Program-made: the position numbers and the translations under genes
DNA from: Candidatus Peribacteria bacterium
Lineage (GTDB): Bacteria; Patescibacteriota; Gracilibacteria; UBA1369; 2-02-FULL-48-14
NCBI GenBank assembly: GCA_943349825.1
Contig: CALQZQ010000002.1
Location: forward strand, 62,001-126,000
DNA: 64,000 nt
Direction: 5' to 3'
Shown here: piece after piece, positions 38,090 to 48,097 of the stretch
Layout of the letters: the number at the start of each line of letters is the position of its first letter
Numbering within the stretch: the first letter of the stretch is position 1
Notes under the pieces: generated by a model
What the model was told of the DNA's origin: nothing
The model's database searches: none
What the model saw: only the letters and a program-made list of their open reading frames with translations

Positions 38090-38791
38090 ATGTCTACTGA
38101 ACTCACCGCAACCCAAATCGAGGCCAAGAGAGTCCTAGCCGCCCTCGAAGCCGCAGGCGAATTTCAAGACCCTACAATCTTAGACGCGGTGGCTCGTTTT
38201 AAGGAAAGATTCACTGCCCTGGCCGCAGGCACCGAAACGCAAGAACTCACTCCGGAACGCGCAGCAACTCTGGCCGCACTGAAAGCCAACCACGAGCGCC
38301 TGGCTCATCTATCCAATGGCGTGACCTGGGCAGACGCCGAAAAAGCCCTCCGCGCGAATCCAGCCGAAATAGACAAACTCACAAAACTCCTCCAATTTCG
38401 CCCCAACAGCGACCTCACCCTTACCGGACGAGAAAATGGAGAAATCATGTTCGAAGAAGTGGCACCAGACTGTCCCGGTATCAAAAACATCACCTACGAC
38501 AAAAAAGCACAAATCCTAGCAGAAGAGAGTGGAAAACGTTGCGAAGGTAACGCCGTAGACGTGGCTGCCTCTTTTGGCACCAAACCTATGGCTTGGCACC
38601 GTTACGAAACCTTAAGAGGCAAAGTTCCCGGGCTGGACCAAAGAACCTTGGCATGGCTCTTAACAGATGTAGACACTCGAAAAACGGGCCAAGCGTCCTA
38701 TGGCGAACATGGTATTGTGGAAGAGGACCGTGCCCACGCTCGCTCTGATGATTGGGGAGTGCGCCTCGCGCTAGGGGTTAAAGAAGCTTAG
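38090..38791 (+). CDS. hypothetical protein, possibly DUF4256-like
   Basis: 234-aa ORF; promoter TTGCCA-N16-TACAAT upstream; family resemblance weak. Confidence 0.65.
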   Translation: MSTELTATQIEAKRVLAALEAAGEFQDPTILDAVARFKERFTALAAGTETQELTPERAATLAALKANHERLAHLSNGVTWADAEKALRANPAEIDKLTKLLQFRPNSDLTLTGRENGEIMFEEVAPDCPGIKNITYDKKAQILAEESGKRCEGNAVDVAASFGTKPMAWHRYETLRGKVPGLDQRTLAWLLTDVDTRKTGQASYGEHGIVEEDRAHARSDDWGVRLALGVKEA

Positions 38792-38826
38792 GCTTTAAAC
38801 CTTTTTCTTCTTTCCCTATATTCCAA

Positions 38827-39075
38827 CTACTCCCTAAAGCCGAGAATATAGTCAGTTGCATCCTGAGGGTCTTCAAAACTTTCCACTTGTTCCTCTCCAT
38901 CTTGCACCATAAAAAGAGCACGAATGCGATCCACTTCCGGTTCCACAGAAGGAGACGGTGCAGCGTCAACAGGTTTGGGAATGGATACAACGGACGATTC
39001 TTCAGGACAACCCCGGAGAAGGGCAATACCCGCTACGACTGCCCCAACCGTCAGACCTTTCTTATAGAGGTCCAT
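38827..39075 (-). CDS. small putative lipoprotein
   Basis: MDLYKKGLTVGAVVAGIALLRGCPEESS signal/lipobox-like. Confidence 0.5.
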   Translation of the reverse strand: MDLYKKGLTVGAVVAGIALLRGCPEESSVVSIPKPVDAAPSPSVEPEVDRIRALFMVQDGEEQVESFEDPQDATDYILGFRE

Positions 39076-39247
39076 GTTTATTAGGGATGGTGATTATATA
39101 ACATTATCATTATAGGATCAAGTACAATCCAATTCCCTCGAGTAGCCCCACTTCCCCTTGCCATTTTTTATCTCTTCCCCTAAAATACCCCCTGCTTATA
39201 ACACGCACGCGCCGCAAGCGCAGTGCGCCCTAAAATACTCACCACCT

Positions 39248-39511
39248 ATGAAACACGACGACAAGAAAAAGGTGTTCAAGAAGTTCGGGATTCATGAGAA
39301 GGACACAGGCAGCGCCAAGGTACAAGTCGCTCTCCTGACCACTCGAATCAACGAACTCACGGGTCACCTCAAAACCCACCCCAATGATCAGCACTCCCGC
39401 CGCGGACTGCTCCTCATGGTAGGAAAGCGTAGAAAGCACCTCCAGTACCTCGGAGGAAAAAGCAAAGAAGACTACGAGAAGCTGATCACAGATCTGGACC
39501 TTCGTAAGTAA
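39248..39511 (+). CDS. rpsO: 30S ribosomal protein S15
   Basis: [54 protein letters not shown]; start at the ATG at 39248. Confidence 0.96.
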   Translation: MKHDDKKKVFKKFGIHEKDTGSAKVQVALLTTRINELTGHLKTHPNDQHSRRGLLLMVGKRRKHLQYLGGKSKEDYEKLITDLDLRK

Positions 39512-39514
39512 ACT

Positions 39515-39540
39515 AAAGGCTCCTTCGGGAGCCTTTCTTT
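39515..39540 (+). terminator. rho-independent terminator after rpsO
   Basis: AAAGGCTCC-TTCG-GGAGCCTTTCTTT. Confidence 0.85.
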
Positions 39541-39683
39541 AAAACTGCCCATTCCACGCTAGAGACGAGATCCCAAGAGATCTCTCCCAGATGGTCGACA
39601 CACAGGAGATGTCTTGCAACCTCTTCTCAAGTGATGGATAGGCACCGTGGTGAAAACCACTCAACCTTTATCACTCAAATTAT

Positions 39684-41903
39684 ATGAATAAAATTACAGT
39701 AAACGCGGACATTGCCGGTCGTCCGCTCTCCTTTGAGACCGGTCGTTTTGCGCTCCAGGCTGATGGAGCCGTGATGATTCGCTACGGCGAAAGCATCGTT
39801 TTGTGTACAGCCATGATGTCCGAAAAAGGCAAGGAAGGAGCCGATTTCTTCCCCATGACCATCGATTACCAGGAACGTTTCTACGCTGCCGGTAAAATCA
39901 AAGGGTCTCGTTTTGTGAAGCGCGATGGACGCGCCAGCGACGAAGCCGTTTTGAAGGCTCGCGTCATCGATCGTCCCATCCGCCCCATGTTCCCCAAAGG
40001 GATCACCAATGAAGTCCAAGGAATGGCCACGGTGCTTTCCGCTGACCTCGTCAACGAATGTGGAATCCTCGCCCTCACAGGTATGTCCTGCGCCATGATG
40101 GCAGGAGGAATGCCGTTTGCAGGTCCTCTCGCCGGTGTTCGCATCGGTATGAAGGAAGGCAAACTCATCGTTTTCCCCACCATCGAAGAAACTGAAACCG
40201 GTGACCTCGACCTCGTAGTGGGTGGAACCATGGACGCCATCACGATGGTGGAAGCCGGTGCCAACGAAGTGACCGAAGAAAAAATGCTCGAAGCTTTGGA
40301 ACTCGCTCACACGGTGATCAAACAACTCTGCGCCCTGCAAATGGACCTCGTGAAACAGGTCAATCCTGTGGCTCGTACTTTTGATTACGCCAAGCCCAGC
40401 GACGAAATCCTCGCGCTCGTGGCCGGAGTGATCAGCACAGACGACCTCAACACCGTGAAAGGGAAGGGCAAGCACGCCATCAAAGAAGCGGTGCACACTC
40501 TTCAAGAAAAAGTGAAGACGCACTTTGCCGCTGAAATCGAAGCCGAAACGCAAAGCGAACGAGCCCTCAATGAAGCGCTGCAAAAGCTCATCGACGAAAA
40601 CATGCGCAAGAACATTCTCGAAAAAGGCGAACGCATCGACGGCCGCCAACTCGATGAAATTCGTCCCGTGTCTTGTGACGTGGGCCTGATCCCCAGAACT
40701 CACGGATCCGGTCTCTTCATGCGTGGAGAAACCCAAGTGCTTTCTCTCACTACCCTCGGTGCTCCCGGCGACGCTCAAGTCATCGACAGCATGGAAGTGG
40801 ACTACCAAAAACGTTACATCCATTACTATCAATTCCCTCCTTATTCCACCGGAGACATCAAGCCTCAACGCGGTCCTTCTCGCCGAGAAATCGGTCATGG
40901 AGCCCTCGCTGAACGCGCGCTCAAACCGATGCTGCCTGCAAAGGAAGATTTCCCTTACACCGTGATGGTGGTTTCCGAAACCCTGACCTGTAACGGATCC
41001 AGCTCCATGGGCTCGGTCTGTGGATCTACACTCTCCTTGATGGACGCCGGAGTACCGCTGAAAAAGCCGGTATCTGCCGTGGCCATGGGACTCGTATGCA
41101 GCGATGAATTCAAAAAGACCGGCACGGGAACTTACAAGATTCTTGCCGACATTCAATCCTTCGAAGACTTTGCCGGAGACATGGATTTCAAAGTCGCCGG
41201 AACGCGCGACGGAATCACCGCTCTGCAAATGGACATCAAAGTGAAAGGCATTACGCCCAGCATGATGATGGAAGCCATGACCAAAGGAAAAGTGGCTCGC
41301 GAATCGATTCTGAAAGACATGCTTTCTGTCCTCGCTGAACCTCGTAAAGAACTCTCCAAGTACGCGCCCATCATCGTGAAGATGCAAATCAATCCCGATT
41401 ACATCCGCGACGTGATTGGTAAAGGAGGTGAAACCATCCAAAAGATCACCGCTGAATGCAATGTGGAAATCGACATCGAACAAACGGGTCTCGTGATCAT
41501 CACGGCTCCGAACGGTGAAGCTTCTGCCAAAGCGCAAAAGTGGATCAAGGACATCACCTACGAACCGAATGTTGGCGATGAATTCGACGGAACCGTCGTC
41601 TCCATCATGGACTTTGGAGCTTTCGTAGAATTTGTTCCCGGTAAGGACGGTCTCGTGCACATCAGCATGCTGCGCCCTTACCACGTGGCCAAAGTCGGCG
41701 ACGTCGTGAAACTCGGCGATTCCGTGCATGTGAAACTCATTAAAATCGACGACCAAGGCCGCTTCAACCTCTCCATGAAGGAGTTCTATAAGGATGAAGG
41801 CGACAAACCCACTCGTATGGACACACCCGCAGCAGGCGCGCCAGCAGTGGCACCCGCTCCGGCTCCCAAGCCTTCACCAATGGGGGACGACACGATGTTC
41901 TAA
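39684..41903 (+). CDS. pnp: polyribonucleotide nucleotidyltransferase
   Basis: Two RNase PH domains, KH (IRDVIGKGGETIQKITAECNVEIDIEQTG) and S1 (VGDEFDGTVVSIMDFGAFVEFVPGKDGLVHIS). Confidence 0.97.
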   Translation: MNKITVNADIAGRPLSFETGRFALQADGAVMIRYGESIVLCTAMMSEKGKEGADFFPMTIDYQERFYAAGKIKGSRFVKRDGRASDEAVLKARVIDRPIRPMFPKGITNEVQGMATVLSADLVNECGILALTGMSCAMMAGGMPFAGPLAGVRIGMKEGKLIVFPTIEETETGDLDLVVGGTMDAITMVEAGANEVTEEKMLEALELAHTVIKQLCALQMDLVKQVNPVARTFDYAKPSDEILALVAGVISTDDLNTVKGKGKHAIKEAVHTLQEKVKTHFAAEIEAETQSERALNEALQKLIDENMRKNILEKGERIDGRQLDEIRPVSCDVGLIPRTHGSGLFMRGETQVLSLTTLGAPGDAQVIDSMEVDYQKRYIHYYQFPPYSTGDIKPQRGPSRREIGHGALAERALKPMLPAKEDFPYTVMVVSETLTCNGSSSMGSVCGSTLSLMDAGVPLKKPVSAVAMGLVCSDEFKKTGTGTYKILADIQSFEDFAGDMDFKVAGTRDGITALQMDIKVKGITPSMMMEAMTKGKVARESILKDMLSVLAEPRKELSKYAPIIVKMQINPDYIRDVIGKGGETIQKITAECNVEIDIEQTGLVIITAPNGEASAKAQKWIKDITYEPNVGDEFDGTVVSIMDFGAFVEFVPGKDGLVHISMLRPYHVAKVGDVVKLGDSVHVKLIKIDDQGRFNLSMKEFYKDEGDKPTRMDTPAAGAPAVAPAPAPKPSPMGDDTMF

Positions 41904-41920
41904 AGATTTAAATCCACGCC

Positions 41921-42154
41921 ATGGATTCTAAAATGCAGCTCCTACTTTCCGGAATCTTCCTCATCGCCTTCGGCGTTTACGCCATCCTCGTGTCACTGAG
42001 AACCTACCGCTCTAAAACAGTAGTCTTGGTCACGGGGAGGCGTCTCCATGGGAAAAGAGCCCAAATCACGAGCATTCTAGACACCGTCATCGGCGTCGTG
42101 GTGCTCGGACTGGGCCTCTTTGCCCTAATGGGTGACTTCCTCTTGCCGAATTGA
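41921..42154 (+). CDS. small membrane protein
   Basis: 77 aa with two hydrophobic segments. Confidence 0.55.
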   Translation: MDSKMQLLLSGIFLIAFGVYAILVSLRTYRSKTVVLVTGRRLHGKRAQITSILDTVIGVVVLGLGLFALMGDFLLPN

Positions 42155-42189
42155 GCCGTTTTGCTAAAGTAAATCCGCTCTTTCCAATT

Positions 42190-42264
42190 GCAGGTGTCGT
42201 ATAACGGCTATTATGCCGCCTTGCCAAGGCGGAGACGCGGGTTCGACTCCCGCTACTTGCTCCA
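42190..42264 (+). tRNA. tRNA-Gly(GCC), CCA encoded
   Basis: GCAGGTGTCGTATAACGGCTATTATGCCGCCTTGCCAAGGCGGAGACGCGGGTTCGACTCCCGCTACTTGCTCCA; anticodon loop TTGCCAA. Confidence 0.95.
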
Positions 42265-42276
42265 AGAATTGAAAAC

Positions 42277-42297
42277 GCCCCACACGGGGCTGTTTTT
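42277..42297 (+). terminator. rho-independent terminator after tRNA-Gly
   Basis: GCCCC-ACAC-GGGGC-TGTTTTT. Confidence 0.75.
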
Positions 42298-42300
42298 AAT

Positions 42301-42318
42301 TCTTTGCACGTGCAAAGA
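42301..42318. repeat. perfect palindrome TCTTTGCACGTGCAAAGA
   Basis: 18-bp self-complementary; core matches CTTTGCNCGNGCAAAG at 20263. Confidence 0.7.
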
Positions 42319-42370
42319 TTTCCGAACGAGCGCCAAGTGCTTCTGAGCGCAGCGAAGATATGCGAAGTCC

Positions 42371-43780
42371 TCACGCCCAGATACGCAGTTTTAATTGCGC
42401 GTAGCCACCTACGTTAATGATGATTTTTCGCCGAACAAGGTCCTCTCTCAGAGCTAAGAATTTTTGCTCGTAAAGAATCTTTGCTAAGACCGGATTGATT
42501 TGTTGGATGGGAGTAGCCCCGCCACTTCTTAAATAAGCTTCCATCTCCATTTTTAGCTCTTGGATCACATCTGTGGGCAGTTCGGCAACAAGCTTTTTCA
42601 ACAAGCCGCTTAGATGTTGCATGTCAGAAGTAGCAAAGCCGTAAGCAAAAAATTTCAAAACAAAAGTTCTGTCCAAGAAAACGCCCACTTCTGATCCGCT
42701 CAAATCATTCACACCCCACAGAGTCACCAAATCGCGGAGTCTGCCTTGCAACGCTGGGAGGTCGGGGGTCAAGAGAGGAGGGGGGAGCACGGCGGCGTAG
42801 CGGTCTTCAGGGAGGCCACAATCGATGCGTGCGACTCTCTGTAAAAACATATGGACGGCTTCTAGAGGAGCAGTCTGGCAGATTTCCATAGTGTGATCGA
42901 ATACGGTTTGCCCCTGTCCATCTCTAGCCGGTTCTTTCAACAAGGTCGCTTGGTATTGAGCCAAGAACATCATCTTCATCTGATTCGAAATGATCTTGGC
43001 GCACAAAAGTCTTGCAGCACTTTCTCGGCTGAAGCTGTCCTTTGCAAATTCCTCGTCGATTTCAGGACCTTCTACCGGAGGGCCAAAATTTCTAATTTTA
43101 TAGTCGGCTCGATCCATAAAAGCCTCGCTCATCGCTGGCCGAATGCCAGGGTGTTCCGACCCTATCATCACGAGGATTTTTACTCGAGTATGGGCGGAAG
43201 CCAACGCCAGCGCTTTTTGTTCTAGAAATGAAGCGATTTCAAGGTCTCGTTCATCAACCACTGTTTTGATCTTAGCTCCTCGCTCCAGTATGGAAGTAAT
43301 GAGGCCGTCTAAGGAATTATTTTCTACGGAAAAAACGGCAATGCCCTCCAGCGCGCGACGAAGAATGCTTTGTTTTTGCGCCTCGCTGGCAGAGCTTTCT
43401 GGGAAAACAGAAATAGGCACCGAGCTTGCCTTCAAAAGCCAATCGAGAAAAAATTGACTAAAAAGATTGTGCCCATGTTCTGCAGTGGGAGCGGCGGTCA
43501 AAAGCTGGAGAGCTCTTTCGTCTACAGCTCTGTTGCTAGGAACCCCTGCCATCGGCGCTGCATCCACCACAGAACCTCTTCTCGCAATGTCCAGAGTCAG
43601 CCTTTCCGCTTCAGCTCGGGTATGAGCTCCTGCATTCTCGTATAAAAGGACATTTTTTGTTCCTGCAGCAAACTCAGCTCGTACCACATTTTGATACAAA
43701 CGCAGCGTGTTGCCCAAATCGAGCACACCGTGGGGAGCCCCCACTTGGACAAGTTCAATGGCAGATTCTTTAGGCTTCAT
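42371..43780 (-). CDS. hypothetical protein
   Basis: 469-aa ORF between a tRNA gene and a lipoprotein gene; no family recognised. Confidence 0.75.
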   Translation of the reverse strand: MKPKESAIELVQVGAPHGVLDLGNTLRLYQNVVRAEFAAGTKNVLLYENAGAHTRAEAERLTLDIARRGSVVDAAPMAGVPSNRAVDERALQLLTAAPTAEHGHNLFSQFFLDWLLKASSVPISVFPESSASEAQKQSILRRALEGIAVFSVENNSLDGLITSILERGAKIKTVVDERDLEIASFLEQKALALASAHTRVKILVMIGSEHPGIRPAMSEAFMDRADYKIRNFGPPVEGPEIDEEFAKDSFSRESAARLLCAKIISNQMKMMFLAQYQATLLKEPARDGQGQTVFDHTMEICQTAPLEAVHMFLQRVARIDCGLPEDRYAAVLPPPLLTPDLPALQGRLRDLVTLWGVNDLSGSEVGVFLDRTFVLKFFAYGFATSDMQHLSGLLKKLVAELPTDVIQELKMEMEAYLRSGGATPIQQINPVLAKILYEQKFLALREDLVRRKIIINVGGYAQLKLRIWA

Positions 43781-43876
43781 GCCTTAACTGTAACATAAAA
43801 ATATAATAGGTCAACGGAGTACCTGGATTTAAAATAAGAATTTGATAAGATTGCCATCAGCATTTACCTCTCCACC

Positions 43877-45055
43877 ATGAAAAAATACCTCGCCTTACTC
43901 AGCTGCTTACTTCTATTAGCAAGCTGTTCTTCCACTCAAGAAAGCGTCGTGCAAACGGAGCTACCACAGGAAAAAGCTCAAAACGAAAGCGCTTTGCCCT
44001 CCTCGTTAGAAAACTACGAACCCTTGGAACTTGTAAAAAGCATGGAAATCACCCCTGATGAGGACTATAGCTCAGGCGCTTTTTGCCGTTTTTATTATGA
44101 TGAAAATGAGGAAGCATTTTTCACGACATTTGGAACAGGCATGGTGAACGGAGCTGCACAGCCCAAAACGCAAGATTACGTGGGAGGTGGAGAAGGTGGG
44201 CAAGGCTCTGTCTATAAATACTACTCCACAGAACTCAAGGAACTGGACAACACGGACTACTACGTTCAAGGCGGGGGAGATTTAGCAACCGTGATGGTGG
44301 GAGACATGTTTTATCATCTCACCGGTGGCCCCACAGGCTGGAGGCTTTCTAAGTACGACGTAAAAACCTGGAAAGAACTCGACCGTATTGAAATTGACCT
44401 GACTGAGAACGAAGGCGCCAACGATGAAATGTTGGCTTACGTCAACGGTATGCTCATTGCTAGCAGCGGTTATGCAGAAAACGCAAAGGGCGCAGATACT
44501 GCTGGAAACGCCGATGAAAAAAAAGATCCTTCTGTTGGCATATACACCCACCACCACGCTTTTGACTTGGATCTGAACCCACTGGATAGTTGGATCTTTG
44601 AAGACACACTTCACTCCAATGGCAGCTCCATGGTTTTTGTAGATGGAGTTTACCAGTTTGTGACCAGCACCGCTTTCTTTGGAGATTTAATGGTCATGCA
44701 ATACGATGAAGAGTGGAACTATCTTGGCTCCAAAACGCTCATCAAAGATGCACAGTGGCCACAAGGAACTGTTTATGATGAAGAGAACGAGCTCTATTAC
44801 GTCGCATATTTGGGAATTGAAGGAGGCGGACGATCCGAAGTCAGTTTGGCTGTGTTCGATAAAGAATGGACGCTGCTCAGCAACACCGTAGTGACCGATT
44901 ATGAAAAAGAATTTTTTGGAGGCCGCCCCTCACTCTTGCTGCACGAAGACCAGGTCTACGTGGTCTATGACAAAGAAACTCACAACGCCGAAACCATGGA
45001 ATGGAACAAAGATTGGCAATGTCAGATGAGTGTCTTTGCTGGCTTAAACCCCTAG
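43877..45055 (+). CDS. hypothetical lipoprotein, possible beta-propeller
   Basis: MKKYLALLSCLLLLASCSST lipobox. Confidence 0.8.
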   Translation: MKKYLALLSCLLLLASCSSTQESVVQTELPQEKAQNESALPSSLENYEPLELVKSMEITPDEDYSSGAFCRFYYDENEEAFFTTFGTGMVNGAAQPKTQDYVGGGEGGQGSVYKYYSTELKELDNTDYYVQGGGDLATVMVGDMFYHLTGGPTGWRLSKYDVKTWKELDRIEIDLTENEGANDEMLAYVNGMLIASSGYAENAKGADTAGNADEKKDPSVGIYTHHHAFDLDLNPLDSWIFEDTLHSNGSSMVFVDGVYQFVTSTAFFGDLMVMQYDEEWNYLGSKTLIKDAQWPQGTVYDEENELYYVAYLGIEGGGRSEVSLAVFDKEWTLLSNTVVTDYEKEFFGGRPSLLLHEDQVYVVYDKETHNAETMEWNKDWQCQMSVFAGLNP

Positions 45056-45892
45056 CAAATCCAAAATTTCACGTGGCCTCCTCAACGTAATAATTCGCGA
45101 GCTCGTTGCAGGACGATTCCCTTCAGCCACTTGCATATGTCGTTTCGTGACATTTGGGGGGGCAAATGCCTGAATTCTTTCAACAAGCTTGGGCTTCGCC
45201 ATTCCCCACAGAGTATGAGCTCCCGGACAACCAATATTGAGTGCATAGCCCATGTCTTTGGGCTCACTGTCTCCGGCGAACAAGGCCATCCGTTCCGCCA
45301 GTTGTGCTCGGGTCAACCCTAAGGCTTGCGCCAACTCAGAAGCAGAAAAAGGTTTCTCTTGGGTGAAGATCATGTCCGGGCGAATAGCTGGTCTCACACG
45401 TTTCGAAGGTGGCCTTCGAGACACATTGGGGCTGGCCATCCCAAAAGTGTATGAAAACCGATCGAGTATGCCCAGATCTTCCAGCCGCGCGCGTGCTTTA
45501 TGGATGGGAGCATCCGAGACTAACATGAGCTCGTGTCCCATGGACCTAATGGCAGCTAAGGTTTCATCAACCTCAGGATACAAAGCCAAGTTTTCACGTT
45601 GGACGCGCTCAAAAGTGCTCATCGCCACCCGAATGGTTTCGGCCTCATCAAAGTCACGTACGCCATTAAAAAATCCAGCCGCGTAGAGCCCTTGAACCAA
45701 GCCTTCATGCTCTATACTGCCCACTGAGCTATAAAAGGCTTTCATGGCCGGCCTCGTTTCCGGCACGGTCTTACCTGCCAGTTCAGCAATAGCTTCACTC
45801 ATGGCTTCATACGCAGGCACGGCGTAACCCAGCCAATCCCAGAGAGTATTGTCCCCATCCAAACCTACAATTTTTTTGGTGCCAGTCTCCAC
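45044..45892 (-). CDS. HAD family hydrolase
   Basis: KIVGLDGDNTLWDWLG, GHELMLVSDAPIHKARARLEDLG. Confidence 0.82.
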   Translation of the reverse strand: METGTKKIVGLDGDNTLWDWLGYAVPAYEAMSEAIAELAGKTVPETRPAMKAFYSSVGSIEHEGLVQGLYAAGFFNGVRDFDEAETIRVAMSTFERVQRENLALYPEVDETLAAIRSMGHELMLVSDAPIHKARARLEDLGILDRFSYTFGMASPNVSRRPPSKRVRPAIRPDMIFTQEKPFSASELAQALGLTRAQLAERMALFAGDSEPKDMGYALNIGCPGAHTLWGMAKPKLVERIQAFAPPNVTKRHMQVAEGNRPATSSRIITLRRPREILDLLGV

Positions 45893-45901
45893 GGGCCCAT
45901 T

Positions 45902-46885
45902 CTACTCCGGAATTCGCGTGCCGTAAGCCATAAAGTAGCTGCCGTCGTCCAGTTGAGTGATGGAAGCGTCTTTGATGTAGTCGCGTTCCATGGAGCTGGA
46001 CGGGTCCAACTTCAAAATTTCATAACCTTCATCCGTCCAAGTCAGGCCGTCCGTGCTCACAAAGGAGCGGAACCCACTTCTGAGATCAAAAGCATAGAAG
46101 CGCACTGAGCCATCGGGGAGGGATAGGGGGTTGGATAAAAACATAGGCTGATTTTTGTATTTAACATCTTCCGCCTTCACAAATTCAAAAGATTTCCCTT
46201 CATCCTTGGACTGAGCGTGAATCACCTCGGTCCCAAATCCGCTGAAGGTCAGCATGCCCCACGTGCCATTCACACGGAAAGCAGAAGAATCGATGGTCGT
46301 ATAGCCATCCGCGTAGAAAGCCTCACCTTGGTAATCAAAATTGAAACCATCCGCACTCTCCGCATAAAAGATGCTGGGGGATTTCCGGTTGGGAGTTTGT
46401 GCGGTGAAGTACATACGAGTGCTACCGTCATCCAAAAGCATCACGTCGGGATCTCCGAGGGTGGATTTGACCTCTTCAAATCCATTGATCGCTACGCGTT
46501 TGAAGGTCCAAGTGTTGCCATTGTCCTGTGAAACAGCCGCCGCAATACCTTCTTCTCTCCCGTCAAAATTCGAACCCACATAGTACAAATAAATCACCCC
46601 ATCTTTGTACGTCATGTCGGAGGCGCTGGCCTGCTCTACAATCAGTTCGTTCGTTTTTTCCCAAGTCACGCCATCCGTGGAAGTGGCGGAAAGCAGTCGC
46701 TGTTCATAAGGGCCATCGGTCGGGTGGCCACGCTCAGCTTCCGTGGGAGGAGCGAAATCATTCGCATTTAAATCAACGGAAGAAGTAACGTTTTCTTCTG
46801 CCACTTCTTCTACCGGCTCAGAAACTGGAGAGGAGCAAGCGGCGAAAACAACGAAGGAGAGAAAGAGAGGGAGGGTTTTTTTCAT
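45902..46885 (-). CDS. lipoprotein with glycosidase/sialidase-like beta-propeller repeats
   Basis: Lipobox FAACSS; repeated STDGVTWEK, SQDNGNTWTFKR, SADGFNFDYQG motifs. Confidence 0.75.
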   Translation of the reverse strand: MKKTLPLFLSFVVFAACSSPVSEPVEEVAEENVTSSVDLNANDFAPPTEAERGHPTDGPYEQRLLSATSTDGVTWEKTNELIVEQASASDMTYKDGVIYLYYVGSNFDGREEGIAAAVSQDNGNTWTFKRVAINGFEEVKSTLGDPDVMLLDDGSTRMYFTAQTPNRKSPSIFYAESADGFNFDYQGEAFYADGYTTIDSSAFRVNGTWGMLTFSGFGTEVIHAQSKDEGKSFEFVKAEDVKYKNQPMFLSNPLSLPDGSVRFYAFDLRSGFRSFVSTDGLTWTDEGYEILKLDPSSSMERDYIKDASITQLDDGSYFMAYGTRIPE

Positions 46886-46905
46886 GGGAGAAAAGGGTAA
46901 TAAAA

Positions 46906-48066
46906 TTATTCCATGCAGGCTTCATACGCAGCCATGGCCTTGGCATCGAGCACCACGGGATTGGCGTTGGTAGCATAGTGGAGTTGTGAGTCCGTTTGGA
47001 ACGCTTCGTCGGGGAAACTCACATCCACAGGATCGGAGAGCTCATAAGTTCCAGCTTGTTCATAAGCCCCAGAAATCGGAGCGGTGGCGCCAAGATGCAT
47101 ATCCTGAGCCTCACAAGTCAGATTGAAGTTCTGCCAATAAAGCCATACCGTACCATCGGCCGTGGTGGTGGCTTCGGGTACGCTGGCCTGAGTCACGACC
47201 TTTTCCAAGTCGGTCCAGTGGATCAAATCGGTGCTGGTCGTGCGGTAAATGGAGCGACCACAGAGTTCACACAAATTACCCCCGCTGCACTCTTTGGTGG
47301 GGGCGATCCCTTTCACAAACAGCACCCATGTGCCATCTGCACGGCGACCCATGGCCGTGTCACTCATCAGCAACCCGGTATTCTTTTGGTCCAAAATCAG
47401 GGTCGATGCACCGTAGTCCAGCTCAGTCGATTTTTCCACAGGCTCGTCCAAAACACAGATCGATTCCAAATCCATGGCACTGTGAGTTGCATCACTCAAG
47501 TGAGCCAAATAAATACTCCCACCGATCATGTGGAACACATAGTTCCCATCGTCTGCGGCAAAAATCTGAGAGGTTTTTCCACCGGTCAAACTCTTCGTGT
47601 CTTTACAGCCGGTTGCGGAGGAAGGCCCGATAGCAAGCACTTCGCTGTCATCCACGATGGGGCAGGAGGCTTCGTAGTAGAGCAAGTAGTTTGCCCCACG
47701 CGTATCGTTGTGACCGGTCCAAGCCGTGAGCGCCCAATTTCCATTCGAGAGGTGGCTGAATACCGGATCCCCATACACGTCGGTCACACTTTTACTCACG
47801 GTCCAAAGGACCGCATCTTGCTCAGAACTACGCACCACCAGTCCATCCGAAGAACTTCCCAGCGTCACTCCATTGTCTCCCGTTCCATTCACCATATTCC
47901 CCACGTATTGATACAAGAAGGCCATGGTGTCGTTGCTGGAATCACTGGAATCACTGGAATCTGTAGTATCGCCGATGGTTTGCGGCTCCGCCGGTACGCT
48001 ACAAGCACTCAAAAACAAAGCGAGGCAAAGGAAACCGGTCGCAGACAGAAGACGAGTTTTGGACAT
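46906..48066 (-). CDS. hypothetical lipoprotein, possible beta-propeller
   Basis: Lipobox LFLSACSVP; Ser/Asp linker; TSTDLIHWTDLEKVV motif. Confidence 0.75.
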   Translation of the reverse strand: MSKTRLLSATGFLCLALFLSACSVPAEPQTIGDTTDSSDSSDSSNDTMAFLYQYVGNMVNGTGDNGVTLGSSSDGLVVRSSEQDAVLWTVSKSVTDVYGDPVFSHLSNGNWALTAWTGHNDTRGANYLLYYEASCPIVDDSEVLAIGPSSATGCKDTKSLTGGKTSQIFAADDGNYVFHMIGGSIYLAHLSDATHSAMDLESICVLDEPVEKSTELDYGASTLILDQKNTGLLMSDTAMGRRADGTWVLFVKGIAPTKECSGGNLCELCGRSIYRTTSTDLIHWTDLEKVVTQASVPEATTTADGTVWLYWQNFNLTCEAQDMHLGATAPISGAYEQAGTYELSDPVDVSFPDEAFQTDSQLHYATNANPVVLDAKAMAAYEACME

Positions 48067-48097
48067 GGCAGCGGGCTAGGATGCCCAAATCCTACCA

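Noticed and set aside
39675-41756. 693-aa ORF on the minus strand
   Set aside because: Shadow ORF antisense to pnp; composition is His/Phe/Gly-rich with no family, and pnp is certain.
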